From positions 1 through 64,000 of the forward strand of contig WBMZ01014185.1 of assembly GCA_013400975.1 (NCBI GenBank): a DNA stretch of 64,000 nucleotides, in the 5' to 3' direction. This document shows positions 11,801 to 26,050 of the stretch, piece by piece; the stretch's first letter is position 1, and every line of letters begins with the position of its first letter. This DNA comes from Atrichornis clamosus. Its lineage: Eukaryota; Chordata; Aves; Passeriformes; Menuridae. A program made the translations under genes and the position numbers. The notes under the pieces are model-generated. The model searched no databases. It worked only from the letters and a program-made list of their open reading frames with translations, and was not told where the DNA came from.

Positions 11801-13547
11801 TTCATGTGTCTTTGCTGGTTGCTCTATGCAGTTCCACGCGCCTGCTTTGCATCCATGGAGCGTGAAACATCTGGGATACATCTTTAATAAAATCAGTGTT
11901 TTGGCAGAGTGGTAACAGATAGCTTTCTAGAAGTTCCTCACTCGGGTACTGGTAATGCTGTAGCTACATAAGAAATCCCTTCCTACTTAGTATTAAGTTG
12001 ATTATTTTATTTCAGTAAGTTAATTGGTTTTATCCCCTTCTGTCTTTTCCACCTTTCCACTGTGTCAAAGTCTGAAAAAATCTGTCATGAACAAGAGGAA
12101 CAGAAAATTAAAATTGAAAAGCTTAGATGTGCTCTGAGACAATGGGAGAGTTGCCGTGCTGAGTACTGTATGGCATATTGTTAATTCTTAAATGTATTAA
12201 AAAACAAATACTGAAAACAATGATCATGCAGAGTATAATGAAACAATCTCACTTAGCAATTATTTTTTTAAATCATTACCTGATTTAAATTATATAATCC
12301 TTGTCAAGTTACCACATTCAGTAGCTGTTGGTCATTGTCCTTCAACTGCTTTTCTGCATATTTCATATGCTTTTCTTCCTTTACTCTTCCTTTTTCAAAA
12401 AGGTAATAAAGAAGTGTGAATCCTTTCAAAACTTGTCACGTTGATTGATCCTGTCTGTTTTCCAATTCAAAATACATTTTTGACACCTCCAAGATACCAA
12501 AAATAAGAGGTTCATGTTAAATCTATATATTGATACCCAACTCTGTGTTTTTTGTAAAGAAGAGACAAAACTGTCACTAGCTGCCAGAGTGTGCTAAAGA
12601 AATGAGAATTTGAGGGAAGAGCCACTTCAAGCTTAACCCAGACCAATCAAGTTATGTGAGTTGAAAAGAGATGCAATTTAACAAATTGGCAGAGACCATT
12701 ATTGTTTTTCATATCAAGGTTATTTGTGTTCTGACTTTCAAAATGTTCCATGTTACCTCAAAGACCCAGTGTCTGCCTCCCAGGAATTTCTCTGTGTCTG
12801 TCTAAGGCTGAGATAGATTACAGAAATAAGATAATTTATCTTTATGTCAAAACAAGTGTATGTATTTTACATATTACATTTTCCATTTTAAAAGTGGCTA
12901 AAGGGCAAAGGCATATAAAAAATCAAAATCAATAGGTAAAGTGCTATCAACTAAAACCTTTTTAACTTACTTTTAAAATAAAATTTTCCATTCAATATTG
13001 CAGCACTTACAAAATATATCAAAGAATCTATTCATTGAGAACATTTAAGAATTTAGAAATCATACTTAGGATTTCCAGGAAAGATTTCTTTTTCTTCCCA
13101 CTGGAATTTATGTTTGTCAGAGTATTTCTTTTTTTCTTCACAGAACAGGGAACATTACACAATGTGTCACATATTAAGGAGAAGAAAATGTTGATTTAAA
13201 ACCAGTACTTACATGTCTTAAGACACTTTAATCTCCCTTCTCTGCTTTTTACTCCTCCTCTAGGTGGAGCTACATATCTGCATGTAAAGTAGTTAGGAAA
13301 ATATTTTTAAATTAACATTTAATTAATATCTTATTTTTTCCATTCTGTTTTCAGTTAATTTTTTTTTTTATTATTGACTAAAAGAAAAAAAGATTCTTTT
13401 AAACTGTTTGATTAAAACAGAAAAGAATTGAAAAGAAGACATTTTTATGGTTTACATTTTGGAGCACGTACAGAATATTGAAGAGGTTATACAGTTACTT
13501 TTGAAGAAAAAAGTATGGACAAAAATAAACAACCATTCTTAGATTCA

Positions 13548-13594
13548 AAAGGTTATCAAGATGCAGTACTTACTATAGGCATATGTATTTTAGA
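13548..13594 (+). repeat. 47-bp dispersed similarity, copy 1
   Basis: The first 22 bases are identical to 16470-16491, and 42 of the first 47 positions match. Sequence before and after the shared block differs. The family is not recognised. Confidence 0.55.
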
Positions 13595-16035
13595 AGCACG
13601 TAACTTTTGAGTCAAATATCTGTAGACTTCTTGTTCAGCTTAGATCTTTACAGCACAGTGTGAAGGATCATATTTCTTTCATCGCTTGTCTGCTTTCTGA
13701 TGTCATCACTTTGCAGATTATAAGAAAGACTGTATTAGATTCTTGTTTTCTGTTTTAATAGGATTGTTTTAATACTTTCTTTTACTGTAGTGGGGTTGGT
13801 TCATTGTCGGGGGTTTTTTCTCCTAAGTGTCAAGTCTCTGAAAACTCCCTTGCACTGACAATTTAATTTCCTTCCTTCCTTACTGGAAAACATCAAGGAT
13901 CAGACATTTTTCTCTGAATGTCTGTAGGCAGCAGTAGAACATTCCCAAACAGTACCTATTGAACCTGAGTTCAATCAGTAAGTTCTTCTTACCCTGTAAA
14001 AAGAGAGCTTCACATAAATTTAGACAGTTGTTAATTTAAATTAAATTTCAAAAATCCTCAGAGAATCTGGCTGGGAGACCTCCAGAAAGAATTGTGTTTT
14101 GCATGTTTCAGTGTAATGGAGCTGTCTTCAATAAAGTTAAAGGGGACAAAAAGGCCTAACTTTCAGGATGGAATGGCTTCCTTCCTGATATGAAACTATG
14201 AGCTCAGAATTCTGTTTCTGGATTTTCTATTGATTTCCTGCATAGTTTTGCATGACTAATGCTTTTGTTCTGCAGAGTGCAGCCCTGCTCCTTACATGCT
14301 TCTCACCGCTTGTATTGACTATTTGTGGAATGAAAGCTCTAGTCTCTCTAACTTTTGAAAGCTGTAAAACATATAAATTCTCTTGCTGATTGTCTTTTAT
14401 ATAGTGTAAAACAGTACTGTAAAACGAGATTCAAACCAACATGATGGCTCTTAAGAATTGTGCAGCAAGGACTGGCTCTGAAAGTTTGTACAAATAGTCA
14501 TGGATGAGATCGACAAATGTAGCAATAGTAAGGTTCAGAATTTCAACATACCTATGCCTTTGTGTTCAGGAATTTTCAGGCACCTGAAATTTCCATATGA
14601 AGTAATAGTGCTTTCTTAAGTGGCCTAATTCCACTGAAAATAATGGGTCAAATTATAATTAGAAATACTGTCACAGAGACTTTGTTTCCTTGAAAGAAAA
14701 ATTTGGATTTTAAGTCAGTCACCAAGTTGATGTGAGAACTCATACAAATAAAGGGAACTTATTTAAAAAAGAAAAGGAGAACCATTAAACATGGGTATTA
14801 TTGTATCCCTCAGAAAAGACTTAGGAAATAAACTTAGATAAAAATGATTTATCATGAGGTATCAGTGGTCTAATCTTAGAAAACAGTGACTTTATTTATT
14901 TAGACTACACAAGTTTTCTCACATGCCTCTGAAGAATGTGTGTGGATTTTAGCTGAGTTAATCCAGAGGAAATGGAATCTTTAATCTTTTAAAATGTTCC
15001 CTCTTGCTTTGTGGCCTCTAATACCAGGAGACAGAGGAGGTAGTTGCAGCCCAGCTGATGGACATATGGTGTAGCAAAGCTCCTTAGCTCTGTTGTCTTT
15101 AGCAGAAAGGTTTGTTACTTAGGGGTTGATCTGTGGAGGGAGATGAGCTGGAAGAAAATTACGGAACATTATGTTGTGTCTGGTATGACTTGAAGCTTCT
15201 TTCACAGATTTGGGCATCTGGTTGATGGTAACTAGGAGCCCTTGGGCTATCCCAGCAGTTCCAAAAAGAAAATCCTACTACTCAGTGTGTAAGTCACATT
15301 GATGTCACAGGAAATATATTGTAGCAGAAGAGAGGAGGAAACAGTCCAAAGTTCTGTGTGGCTATTTTCCTTTGGAAGAGCTACTGGTCTTTACTCCAGG
15401 CTGGCTGAAAGACCGCCAATATCTTCTCTTGCTTTGGTCAGCCCAGTGAATGCAGAAAAGTTCATTCAGCTCCTTTTGAGGAACAGGGAAGGCTATGGCG
15501 CTGGGTGCAAAATATAATTATGGAACTTTAGAAAGGCATCATAAGTTAATCAGAAATAGCCACAGATATTGAATCTACTGCTTGTTACACTGCCTTATGC
15601 TCAGATTTGCATAGTAGACCTGTATCATGTTGCAATGGATAATTCAGTTTGCCTTGACTATCTTGGAAGAGGGCACCAAAAGGTAATCATAACTACCTGA
15701 GAGTTGGGCCATACTGTCTAATAATTGTTATAGCCAAGTTTTTGGGATGAGTACATGAATATTTGTTGTTATTTAAAAATTGTGCTGTTAGGAGGATGTA
15801 GTAGTTCAGTTTTCCAGGTATACTGTAGGCATTGCCTATGCAACTGAATTTCCCATATAGGGAGAACGAACTGTCTATGTCTCATGGACACACGGGAGTG
15901 TTCTGACAGTAAGTGCTCAGTGCATGTCTGGGGACTGGCACTGCAGCTATACAGCTAATATTCTAATATTTCAAATTAAGAGTTATGCAGTATGGCAGCA
16001 GTTTCACAATGTGTCTGTATCTGAGTAATGTCAAA

Positions 16036-16310
16036 CTAGATAAGCATACCACAGGCTTGAGAAAATTTTGCTAAGCACAAAAATGTGAGTGCATGTGTTC
16101 GTGTCACTGTGTTGGTTGGTTTGGTGCTTCCATTGTCTTTTACCTTCACAGAAAAAGTAAAGGGATAGTGTGCAGAAGGAAAGTCATCAATAGTAAATTG
16201 AATGTTATTGACTGAGTGAGCTACCAATTCACAGTCATCAGCAAAAAGAAGCTCCCTAATGAAGAAATCAGCCACACGTGTCTGCAGACTGAACAACTTG
16301 CATCAGTAAG
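16036..16310 (-). pseudogene. decayed non-LTR retrotransposon (LINE) reverse-transcriptase fragment
   Basis: Read on the minus strand from 16296, an 86-codon open stretch begins LFSLQTRVADFFIRELLFAD and continues DCELVAHSVNNIQ. The block IRELLFADDC followed by LVAH is the polymerase motif holding two of the three catalytic aspartates. Its layout, with a LFxL lead-in about 15 residues earlier, is typical of the RTE-like LINE group and unlike the CR1 copies elsewhere here. Just upstream (about 16300-16306) the DNA could continue the lead-in as a DAS-type segment after a one-base shift; in the open frame there is a stop. Downstream of the motif the similarity fades. A short remnant, with no flanking endonuclease or tail found. 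Confidence 0.6.
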
Positions 16311-16469
16311 AAACTGAATAAATATAGCTCTGCCAGTGGCACAAAGTGCTTCCATCTGCACAACAGAGAGGAGATGTAAAGAAGTATGGAAACTATTTAT
16401 GATATTAAAGAGATCTTGCTATTTTTTGCTTATCTATTCATCATCTTATTACAGAGACTTAGGTATTTG

Positions 16470-16516
16470 AAAGGTTATCAAGATGCAGTACCTACTGTAT
16501 ACATATATATTTTAGA
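16470..16516 (+). repeat. 47-bp dispersed similarity, copy 2
   Basis: Partner of 13548-13594 in the same orientation, offset 2922 bp. It lies about 160 bp beyond the LINE fragment, so it could mark part of a larger decayed element, but copy 1 has no such neighbour. Confidence 0.55.
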
Positions 16517-18454
16517 GGTATGTCATTCTTAGATATATCAGAAATAAAATTTGCAGGGCATTCACCGGTCTGCAAAAGCTTAAAGAGTCCTCTATAATTC
16601 ACATTCTCGAAATGTTTCATTAGGTAAATGGTCAGCAAGCAAAGACTGTAATTTGAACTGATACTGTTAGAAAAGGATCATGTGTGTAGTGCTACTGTCT
16701 TAATAACTCCACATGGGAGTTTTGGGTAGACAGATTGCACGAAACAGAACTTGAGTCACTCAGTTTAGGTATTTTCCTAGCATCAGAGAAGAGAAATGCC
16801 ACAATAATTATCACAGTTTGCATCATGATTATTTGTGATAGATATCATTGGTGTCTTTGAATTGCTGTGAAATTGCCTCCTGCTTTCAGATAACGCGAGA
16901 AGGCCATGTGATGTTTGTGTTGCTTTTTCAAATGTAATTTGCCATCATGTCTTTTCCAGACCTATTGTACAAAGTCACTGAGTGTACTGGTTCAATGTCA
17001 AGACTTTGTAACAGAAAGAACATTTTTGACTGAAAAATTTGACAAGTCGTCTTGGCATTTTGAGCACAGGAGACTACAAATTTCAGTCTATGACAAATTT
17101 CTGTCATTCTCAGAACTGTGTCTAAGGATATTTTTACTCTACACTTCTACTGCCAAAGTATGGTATTAAGTTTGTTGAGCTTACGTGCTATAACAGGTGA
17201 AAAGGTATGTGTGCTGTCACTCTCTTACCTAGGCAAGAAGAATAAAATACAGGTACAGAAAGTGCATTGAGCAGGTTGATATTGACAAATACAGATTGAG
17301 ATTTGAGCTTCTTTTCTCCAGTAAATGGTATTGATTTCTCTAGATTCCATGCTACTCCAGAGTGCTTTTAGGAGTTATGTTGTTTTTATGTTAATTTAAA
17401 ATGTGTTTATACCTCTTTGTGACTACCTTCTATGTTAATGGACACCTACTTCCATCATGTCCAATACAGTCTTGGGCATCTGTTCTATATGTAATTTGTG
17501 CTACTATCAAATCTTATTACCTGCAACTGCTGGTTTTCTGTTTGTATTTTCAGCTGACAATCCAAAATCCAGAACAATGCTTGAAGACAGGTATAGTTTC
17601 TGAAAATTGGCAAGAGCTCAGGATAAGTTAGAGGAATTGAAGGGGAAAATAACAGCAAGATGTGTACTGGTTTTTAGAGTTTTAGATTGAGGAAATAGTC
17701 TGGGTTTTTTTACCACAACTATCTAAACAAAAATAGTAGGGTTCTTTTGAAGTCTCCAAAAGTAAAGCAACGTGTAATTTTAATTCAGGCTAACAATTAA
17801 CCAACAAAATAATCAGAGTATATCTGGCACAACTTAAATAAAAATATGTATAATCCATATATGTTGAATGACATATTATGCAGTTCAAGACTAAGTGATT
17901 AATAATTATTTTCTTACAGTTTTTTTAAAACAAGTGTAAAGCTGTTCTAATGCATTTCTAACATCAATTTGGCAAATACAAATGCATTTATGTTTTATAT
18001 CAGAGTAGTCTGGTCTCTGTCATTTTTCCCAAAAAGGTGTGAAGCAATGTGTCCCTCTCTGTTCACCTTCAGAAGAAGAAGATTGAAGCAGTCTTTCAGT
18101 CCTGTTACTGTGTTGCTGGTGAGTTACTGATGATGTCCCTTCCAGGTGTAGTAGAGTAACACAGTATGATAATAATAATATATAGATAAAATACAGTGAA
18201 GGAACTTGCACTGTGCAAGTAATGGATAATCTACATACATACATACTTAAAATTATATCCTAACACCTTTTTGTACAGCATCTTTTTTATTGAAACAACA
18301 AATTAAAGGCATAAGTTAACTTTTTATTATCTCCAGGCACTGAGTTCTCAGTCCTCTGTTAACTTACTCATTATATTTTTTATCATTTTAATTCCCCCTC
18401 CTCATTCTTTTGTATTCTTTCTCCAACAAAACATCCTCACTGAGAATCAATCTG

Positions 18455-18540
18455 GCTTACTTCTTTCTTCTCTCCTTTTCTCTTCCTCTTTTTTTTCATT
18501 CTACTCCTTCTTCTTTTTCTTCTCCTCTTCTTTGTCATTT
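18455..18540. repeat. polypyrimidine tract
   Basis: A long C/T-rich stretch dominated by CTT and TCC units. It is low-complexity sequence; no exon with a reading frame follows it. Confidence 0.75.
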
Positions 18541-21136
18541 TTAGCCTAAATAAGAAATTATGTAGACAAAATCTCAGAGGCACCAACTAGTAAGATTTTT
18601 TAAAGAAATTGGGAGGGAAAACACCAGGTAAAGAAATAGCCAAACATCCTTTGATGATTTCAGAATATACGCTTGTTATGACAAGCTGTTTTTATTACCA
18701 GGAGAGATAAGGCCATGCCTTCCTCCTGTATAGCAAACAAGGGGGATTTCACTTCTGCATATAAGTATGTATTTAAATAACTGGTATGTGATCACATAAT
18801 TCAGCAGTTCTCAAATTGTGTTCTGTGGTCTGTAGGAAGCCTCTTTATCACTTAGGACTGTTTTCCACCTCTCTTCCTCCACTCTTAACCAGAAGACAGA
18901 TGAAATACATGAGATACTTTTCCAGTAATACTTTACCAGGCGGCCAATTCTTGTATTTATTGTATTGTCCAACTCTTGATTGAACTAAGTTGGCATATGC
19001 TGTCAGTAATGGAAAGAAAAGGAGGGAGGGACATTTTGCTAAGAAAAACTGTTTCAAGGAAGTGAGTAAACTTTCTAAACAGGGTCACTGTCACCACAAC
19101 AGCCACAGAAGCTGTACTACACTCCCTCCATTAGACTCCTTGACTTCCATAAAAATTGCAATTCATTGCTCTATCAGGTGACACTGCATGAGCATGTGCC
19201 TCCTCCTGCGTTTCATGCTACTACCACTAAGGAAGAATTCTTTTGCAGCTCTGCAGGGGTACTTTTTCTCCTTCTCTTTCAATGGGAGTGGTTTTGTCTG
19301 TCCTCTTTGCTTCTTTCCTCTCCCCTCCCACTAGGAGAGTAGAGGCAGTGACAGTACCATGATGAAGTGCTTGGCTGTGCCAGCAGCAATTAGCTGCTCA
19401 AATAGTTGCTTTTCTTCCCTAGAGAAAAGCTAGTAAAGCAGATGAAAGCATCCTGTGGGCTGGACTTGATCCATGAACTACCTGTAGAACCTGCAGAACT
19501 CATTAGCATGTTCTCTACTGCTTGTAGTCTGCTGGGTGTAAAGATATATCTAATTTAATTTTAAATTTTATATTCCTTTAATGAGACAGAGTGTGTTTCA
19601 TAAGGACATTACTTGCAATACATAAAGCAGTTTTGTCAGGGTAAAATGATGTGTGTCTTGGACATAAAGTGATTACTAGAAGGCTTAGTGACATAAATAT
19701 TTCTACTGCTAGAGAAAGCTGTACAAAAGTCCACCAGTAAAAATCAAAGAATATGCTAAGTAAGATCTTAAACAAGGCTGTATTCAAAACCAGTAAAGTT
19801 TCATGACTTAATTTACAAGCTGCAAAGGAAGCAAGGACGTCACGTTTGGGTAAAGATTCTACTTACCTATGTTTTATTATTTCTGAAGACTGAAAGACCA
19901 AATCCCAAGAACTTCAGTGGAAGTTACGTGCAGCATTCTGGCAGAATTATACTCTAAGATAGTAGTTAACTACCTTCTAAAAGAGATATTAGAGGGTTAA
20001 ATGTTCAGCTTGTAGCTGTAGCATTTAAACTTGAGCTTGGGAAATTTAAATTCAATAAACATCTTTGCTAAGTTCTTTTCAGAAAACAAGTCTCATGCAT
20101 TTTTATGTGCCTCTGTATTATTTAATATGCTACACCTTACTTAGACTTAGTCAGAGTTCTGAAAGAAAATAAAAAATACAACTGGGATAGCTTTTAGGTG
20201 TACTCTGTCAAATATTATTTTGCCCAGGTCGTGTGTAGGGTGCTGTCATTAGTGTTCTGTGCTAGAAATTTTGTTGTTGTTTGGTTTTGTTTGTTTGTGT
20301 GTTTTGTGCCCTTTGTTATGACCTTGGGTCTCAATCAGCTCATTAAAAATTAAATTGCTTATTATAACCTGGCTTCGTTTTCCACTTTGATCAGAAAGCA
20401 CAATAGGTTCCTAAAGTAGATTTACCCATGAATTATTCTGGTAATGAGAATAGAAAAGGCAAGTTTAATAACATTAATATCAAAACAAAACTACAGAAAT
20501 ACCATCCAGAGGATAGTAACAAACAATTTTTCTAACATAAGATAAAACTCCTTGAAATACGAAAATTCCGTTTTCTGGCTTATTAAATTAGCATCCTTAA
20601 CAATTTGAAATAGGTATAATTTTCGCTTCTTCTTCCATGGCTAGTGCTCATCTTCCATAAGCCTGTGAATATTATGGCATTATTTAATTTGTACGGCAAT
20701 AATTTGAATTCAAAGGAGAAGATAAAACTTTTTAAAATCATAGAGAAAATTTGCTGAATGCTGTTGATTATCCATTTTTAACTGGTTTGCAGTTTTACTG
20801 TGTTCACTTATTGCTATGCAGGAATGCTTAGATATTTTACCTCATAGGCATTTCCTCACACAAAGATTTGGGAATGGGTAGTGGTAGAGTCATAACATAA
20901 AAATATCTGTAATGTAAAAGCACAAATCCACTTAGTCTAATCTCACTAGTCCACTTAGTCTAGTTTTTTACAGAGCCCAGGAGGAAGTATGAGAGTAGGA
21001 AAAAATTATATTGATACTTGTTCAGCATCTTAACTGATCTTTCTGTGACCTTTAGTGCTAGTGATCTTTGTCTTGTCTATATAAACAATAATGCTCTTAA
21101 AGCAGAATATTCCCATGTAAACCAGTTGATTTTTTA

Positions 21137-21197
21137 TTATTACTCCCTTTTCATTAGTCTTCTGGGGTTTCTTTAATTATTCCCTTTTCATTAGTCT
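21137..21197. repeat. short tandem duplication
   Basis: The block CCCTTTTCATTAGTCT, with a similar TTATT-type lead-in, occurs twice about 38 bases apart, with small differences between the copies. Confidence 0.6.
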
Positions 21198-24100
21198 CCT
21201 TTTTCAAAGGTTTCAGTCATTCTGAAAGGAGAGCAAATCCCTGCAACTAAAGTGCCCAGTCACAGGTCATAGAGGATGAATAGTTCAGCCGTGGTTCTGA
21301 CTGCTGAAAACACACCAGAAATGCTTGCAGTAAGCGATGGAAAAATAATTCATAATGGAGAGAATTGATCAACAATTAGTATAAAAACCAATAACCAGTC
21401 TGTCAAATGTAGCTTTCACCTGCTAGTTCTCAATGAATAAGGATCCGAAAAAATTATGAAGAATAACTTTAGGAGGAAACATGAAATAAAATTCTCTTAC
21501 TAGTAAGACAGTTTCTGAAAATTGAATTAATATTAAAATTAGTGCTCCTTTTAAATAAATACAGAAAAATGAACCATTTATTTTAGGATTTCATCATAAC
21601 ATTATAGCCACCAGGCAAGAGTTGGCAAGCTTAACATTTGACAAGGGTAGCTGTTTCAAGCCTGAACTACTACACCTTAAGAAAATAAAAAAGCTTCAAA
21701 GCTTGTCTGCCCCAAGTGACTCCTTGAAATGAGATAGTGAAAGTAAATGGTGACTTGTCAACTCCAACTAAAATCCCTGAGCAGGCCCACATGTGACAAA
21801 GGGCTGGGAAGGGACCGTTCCTTGCTCTTAGCACTCATTTTTCAGTCAAGAAGTGAGTAAGATTTTTCCTTCTTTATCACACTTGCATAGTTACCATTCT
21901 TCTCTTTTTTTTGTAAGAATATAGCAAGCACAAATTGAAGATATAAATGTAAGGACTGGATATGCAATACTTTTCAAGAAGTTGATATTGTTTTCAGATT
22001 TCTGGAAAATGTTAAAGGTGAGAATTTGCTTACTGTCATTCAAATCTTTTTTAGATTTGAAACTTCAGAATTTCAAAACTTTAAGGTACTTTTAAGTTTA
22101 GAACTTTACAAGTTCAAGAGAGAAGCAAAATATTTTGCACATCTATTTGTTCCATTTGTAAATCTCCTTGCAACAGTCTGGAAAAATACTGAAAAATGAT
22201 TGTTTTCTTCAAAGTATATTGTATTATAAAGGGGTTTTTTTCATGATTTATAATAGAGTCTTTTTATAAAAAAACTTATTTTAACAAATTATTTAAGTTG
22301 GAAGATAAAGATATTTTATGGATGGAGTTCATTAAGAGTCATCAGCCAGCTGATAATATAACACATTTCAAGAGCTCTGAAATTGTCTCTTGATATTATT
22401 TCTTGACTGAATTATTCAGTTTTGCAATCTGCTATTCATATATATATTTAAATGAAGACATTTTCCTTGGAAAATCACAGTAGCCTAAATCGAACTCTGA
22501 TTTCTGTAAATAGCTTGAATATATTTCCCCACATGAAATGTACACTGTATGCAGAATAATTTTTACAATAAACCTGTTATAATCTTTCATGTGTACAAAT
22601 ATGGAAAATGGCAAGATTTTTTAATATGTTTATATTATTTATGGTCACAGTTTATGGATTATTTCTTATATGGCAGTAGTTATAAACATGCCAGCATTTT
22701 TCAGTCTTGGGCTGAGTGTTGTATTAAATAGTTACTGTTCAGAACAATATCTTGATACAGGTCAATGATTTGAAATAGACTTTGATCCATCATTGAAAAA
22801 CTTCATATATATTTTATCTAATGTAATGCTTTTGACTGTGTTCTGTATTCATTGTGGGTTGATCACTCATTAAGGAAAAATTATTCTTTTCTCAAATTCT
22901 CTAGCCACTGCGATTCACAAGTGATTAGATTAAGCCAGTTTTAAAATCAGGCAGCAATATCAGTAACTTAAGGAGAAGAAATAATAAGCAAAAGGCTATT
23001 AAAACCCAGATGATTCAAAATTAAGATATACATGAATATATAATAAAATTGATCAGACACCTGCATATGCATTTATATATGTACACCTACAAAGTTATAT
23101 ATATTTACATATACGTGTAGGCTTGTAGAGACAAAGTAGAGATATTCTTTAAATGCATAAACAAATGAATAAAGTACATATATATTTTCAATATTAAAAG
23201 AAATACGTACTAATACCTAAACCAAGCCTTTCTTTCCTTGTTACGGAAAATATCTAGAACCATCTTTATAGTTTGTTCCATATAGTCAATATCCTGTAAT
23301 AAGTGTGCTGCTTTGTTGACTGCATTGGCTTTTCTAGTCATTATTTAGATTTTGTAAATAAAATGAAGGGGGGTTGATATATTGCAAAGCATTAGCGGTA
23401 TCTGGCAGTACTTGGATTGATTGTTTCTCACACAGAATAACAGCACTTGGGTTAACTTCCAGTAAAAACATAGCACTTCATAATGTCTCTGTTTCAGCTG
23501 ACATTAAGGTATATGCTCACATGTAAGCATATGTTCAGTCCATCCCAATCAAGGTACTGTAGCTTACATTTAGTATCTGAAAATTCAGTTTTGCTAAGGT
23601 ATTTGCACTTTTCCCATTATTTTCAGTTTATAATGGTTAGACCTTTGCTTTTAATTTAGCAGGTAAAAATACAAGTTACAAGTTCAGAAGTATTTAGTTC
23701 CTAGTTAGTGCCTAGTGTTAAATAGGATTCTGGTCTGAGTTTAGAAAAGTCATATTACCTTAATTACACCATTTGTAAACTAATCAGCTGTTTCACTTCC
23801 TCCCCATCCCTCATCTTTTACAAGACTGAAGTTTGTTTATCTCCTTTCATCCAGAAAGAGGAAGTAATCTAAATTTCTGTTCTGGCAAAACAAAATTGTA
23901 CTCTTGTGGTATGAGATTTGTACTTCCTTTTTTTTTTTGAGATAAGCTTTTGAAAATTTTTTCTGCAGGTATACCATGTTCACTTGACAGAGGGAACATG
24001 CATTTCTAGTGTATCAGGTTGTTCTGAAAATACAAGTGACTTGAAGTAACATCAGGGAAGGATTTGGTCTATTGAGTCAAATCAGTTTCTGATTACTTTT

Positions 24101-26050
24101 CTTCTTGTGGAGACTACCCTGTTGTGTTGAAATATGTCCCTGCAATGCCATTCTGATTATTGACACACTGAAGAACCACTGGCTTGTTAAAGGGCAGATA
24201 GCTGAAGGACTGATAACTTTTTGCTCTTTTTCTTCCTCCATCTGCTGTCCTAATAATCGCTATTAGGCATCAAGAGTCTGTATATGGAAGTGCCTTTATT
24301 ATGGAAGCAACAATACTTGCTTTCATCTATTCTAACATCTGAAAAGGGGGTTCACAGTTGTCTGACTCTACTATGATTGTTATCTAGATTGTTGTGCTGT
24401 TCTAAATTATTTCCTCTGCTCCTTTCTCCCCACTTTGACACTTTTATTCTGAATCTCCAGTGAGACTGTGTGACTTTCTGCCATTTCCTGTTGCTGTACT
24501 GAAAACATAAACATAGCTATGGCTTTCAGCTTTCCCCATTATCCTCAAAATCGTACAACAGAACTTAGTGTTTGGTGTTTTAGCCATGTCCTTTATGTGC
24601 TATTTTTAAGCTTATCTATAAACACCATCTACACTTTGTGGCATAATATATCCAGAAAGATGCTACATGTTTAAGAGACAAATGCTAGCTTTCCGTAGAA
24701 TCAAAATATCCTTTGGCACAAAATAATAGATTATGCATGATTTGTATGTGATATTATACAATAAAAAACACCGGTAGCTAAAGTGCTGGAGAGCACAGTC
24801 TTTTTTTGGTCTTCTTTTTAATAGGATAAATATTGGGTTTGGTACTTTTCAAGGTCAAAAACTTTTCAAGTGACCTCTAAGGAAAAGGTCATTAAGAGAG
24901 ATTTCAGGCTCTTGGAAAAACTTTCTCTTAGTCTAGGAAGAAAATTTCATTTGGAGTCAGAAGCAGAACATGGGCTCTTTTACAGTTCAATTACTTAATC
25001 AGTACTTCTGAAAATTAGCCTGAAATACTGCATAACTGAACAAAGCTCATTTTTCCTTACAAAAACAGAGCTCCATTAATTCAAACTTTATTCTAAAGTA
25101 TATCACTTTAGCTACAATGCAGTACTCTGCAGGATCTAATTTCAATCTAATTTCAATCAGTAAGAATCTTAGTATAATAAAAAAAATATTGCAAATTAGA
25201 TTTGAAAAAACACATCATTGTCAAAGAACATACCTTCAAGTCCATGTTTTTAGTCACATTATTTAGTTTTTGGGAATATTTTTGTATATATTTCATATAC
25301 TCAGAAATTAAGATGTCTGTTGTCCCTGGTGCCATTTCACTTAGCAGATCAGATGATTTTCAGTTCGGTGTAAGTAAGGAAAAAGACTTTTCACAGTGTA
25401 ACATAGTTGTTGCAGCTTTTTCTTTCTTTCACTACAAAAAGAACTTGGAGTTGAAGCTGATATAAATAGTAAACCTTACTGAGCTTTTTATGTTTTTGTA
25501 AGGTACCCAAAGTTATACTCTGTGTACTAAAACTAGCCAATTATTCTGTAAATGCATGTTTAGCTATGAAAAATTACTAATGTTATTCACAGTGTGATGT
25601 AAATGCCTGCAAAAAGACCTCTGTCAATTTTTTATGGTCTTAAAAGGTTATGGCAACAATATTTTGCTGAGCGATCTGCAAAGTTTTCCTTTGTGACTAC
25701 TCAGAGATGCATTGGGTGTCACTGGAAAGAATAGAAGATTTTAAGTTTCAAGTGCCATGGAAGAGGAATCTTGAGGCAGCCTATTGGTTTATATCTTACC
25801 AAGTTTCCCAAAAATTTGCAGGATAATGCAGGAAAATCCTGTGGGAAAAGTCCAGGGCAATTTTTTTTGTTGTTCATAGATCAGTTTTCAATTAGTTTGA
25901 TTAATGAATTCTATATTATTTTTTCATTTTGTAGTATTCTCCACATAGCTGAATCTATATGTTAAAGTACAGAACAGCTACACCTTTTAGGTATTTTGAT
26001 AAGCATTTTTTTCATAACTCATACATAATTGTGTTTGTCTATTTCAGAAG

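Larger units (their letters stand above)
7951..16035. other. AT-rich non-coding DNA
   Basis: A long stretch without a recognisable gene. The longest open frames (for example 8997-9314, 105 codons, and 11034-11321, 95 codons) look like chance ORFs with no family motif. Small local features are a CA run near 8050-8064, a 32-bp tandem duplication at 8835-8898, a 14-bp perfect palindrome at 11156-11169, and one arm of a dispersed 47-bp similarity at 13548-13594. Nothing else stood out. Confidence 0.5.
16311..26050. other. AT-rich non-coding DNA
   Basis: No gene or confident mobile element was seen in this 9.7-kb stretch. Local features are the second arm of the 47-bp similarity (16470-16516), a CATA run (about 18231-18246), a pyrimidine tract (18455-18540), a GTTT-rich patch (20268-20305), and small tandem duplications at 21137-21197 and 25135-25158. 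The region near 23020-23110 is rich in alternating TA. Open frames are all under 90 codons and lack motifs. Confidence 0.5.
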
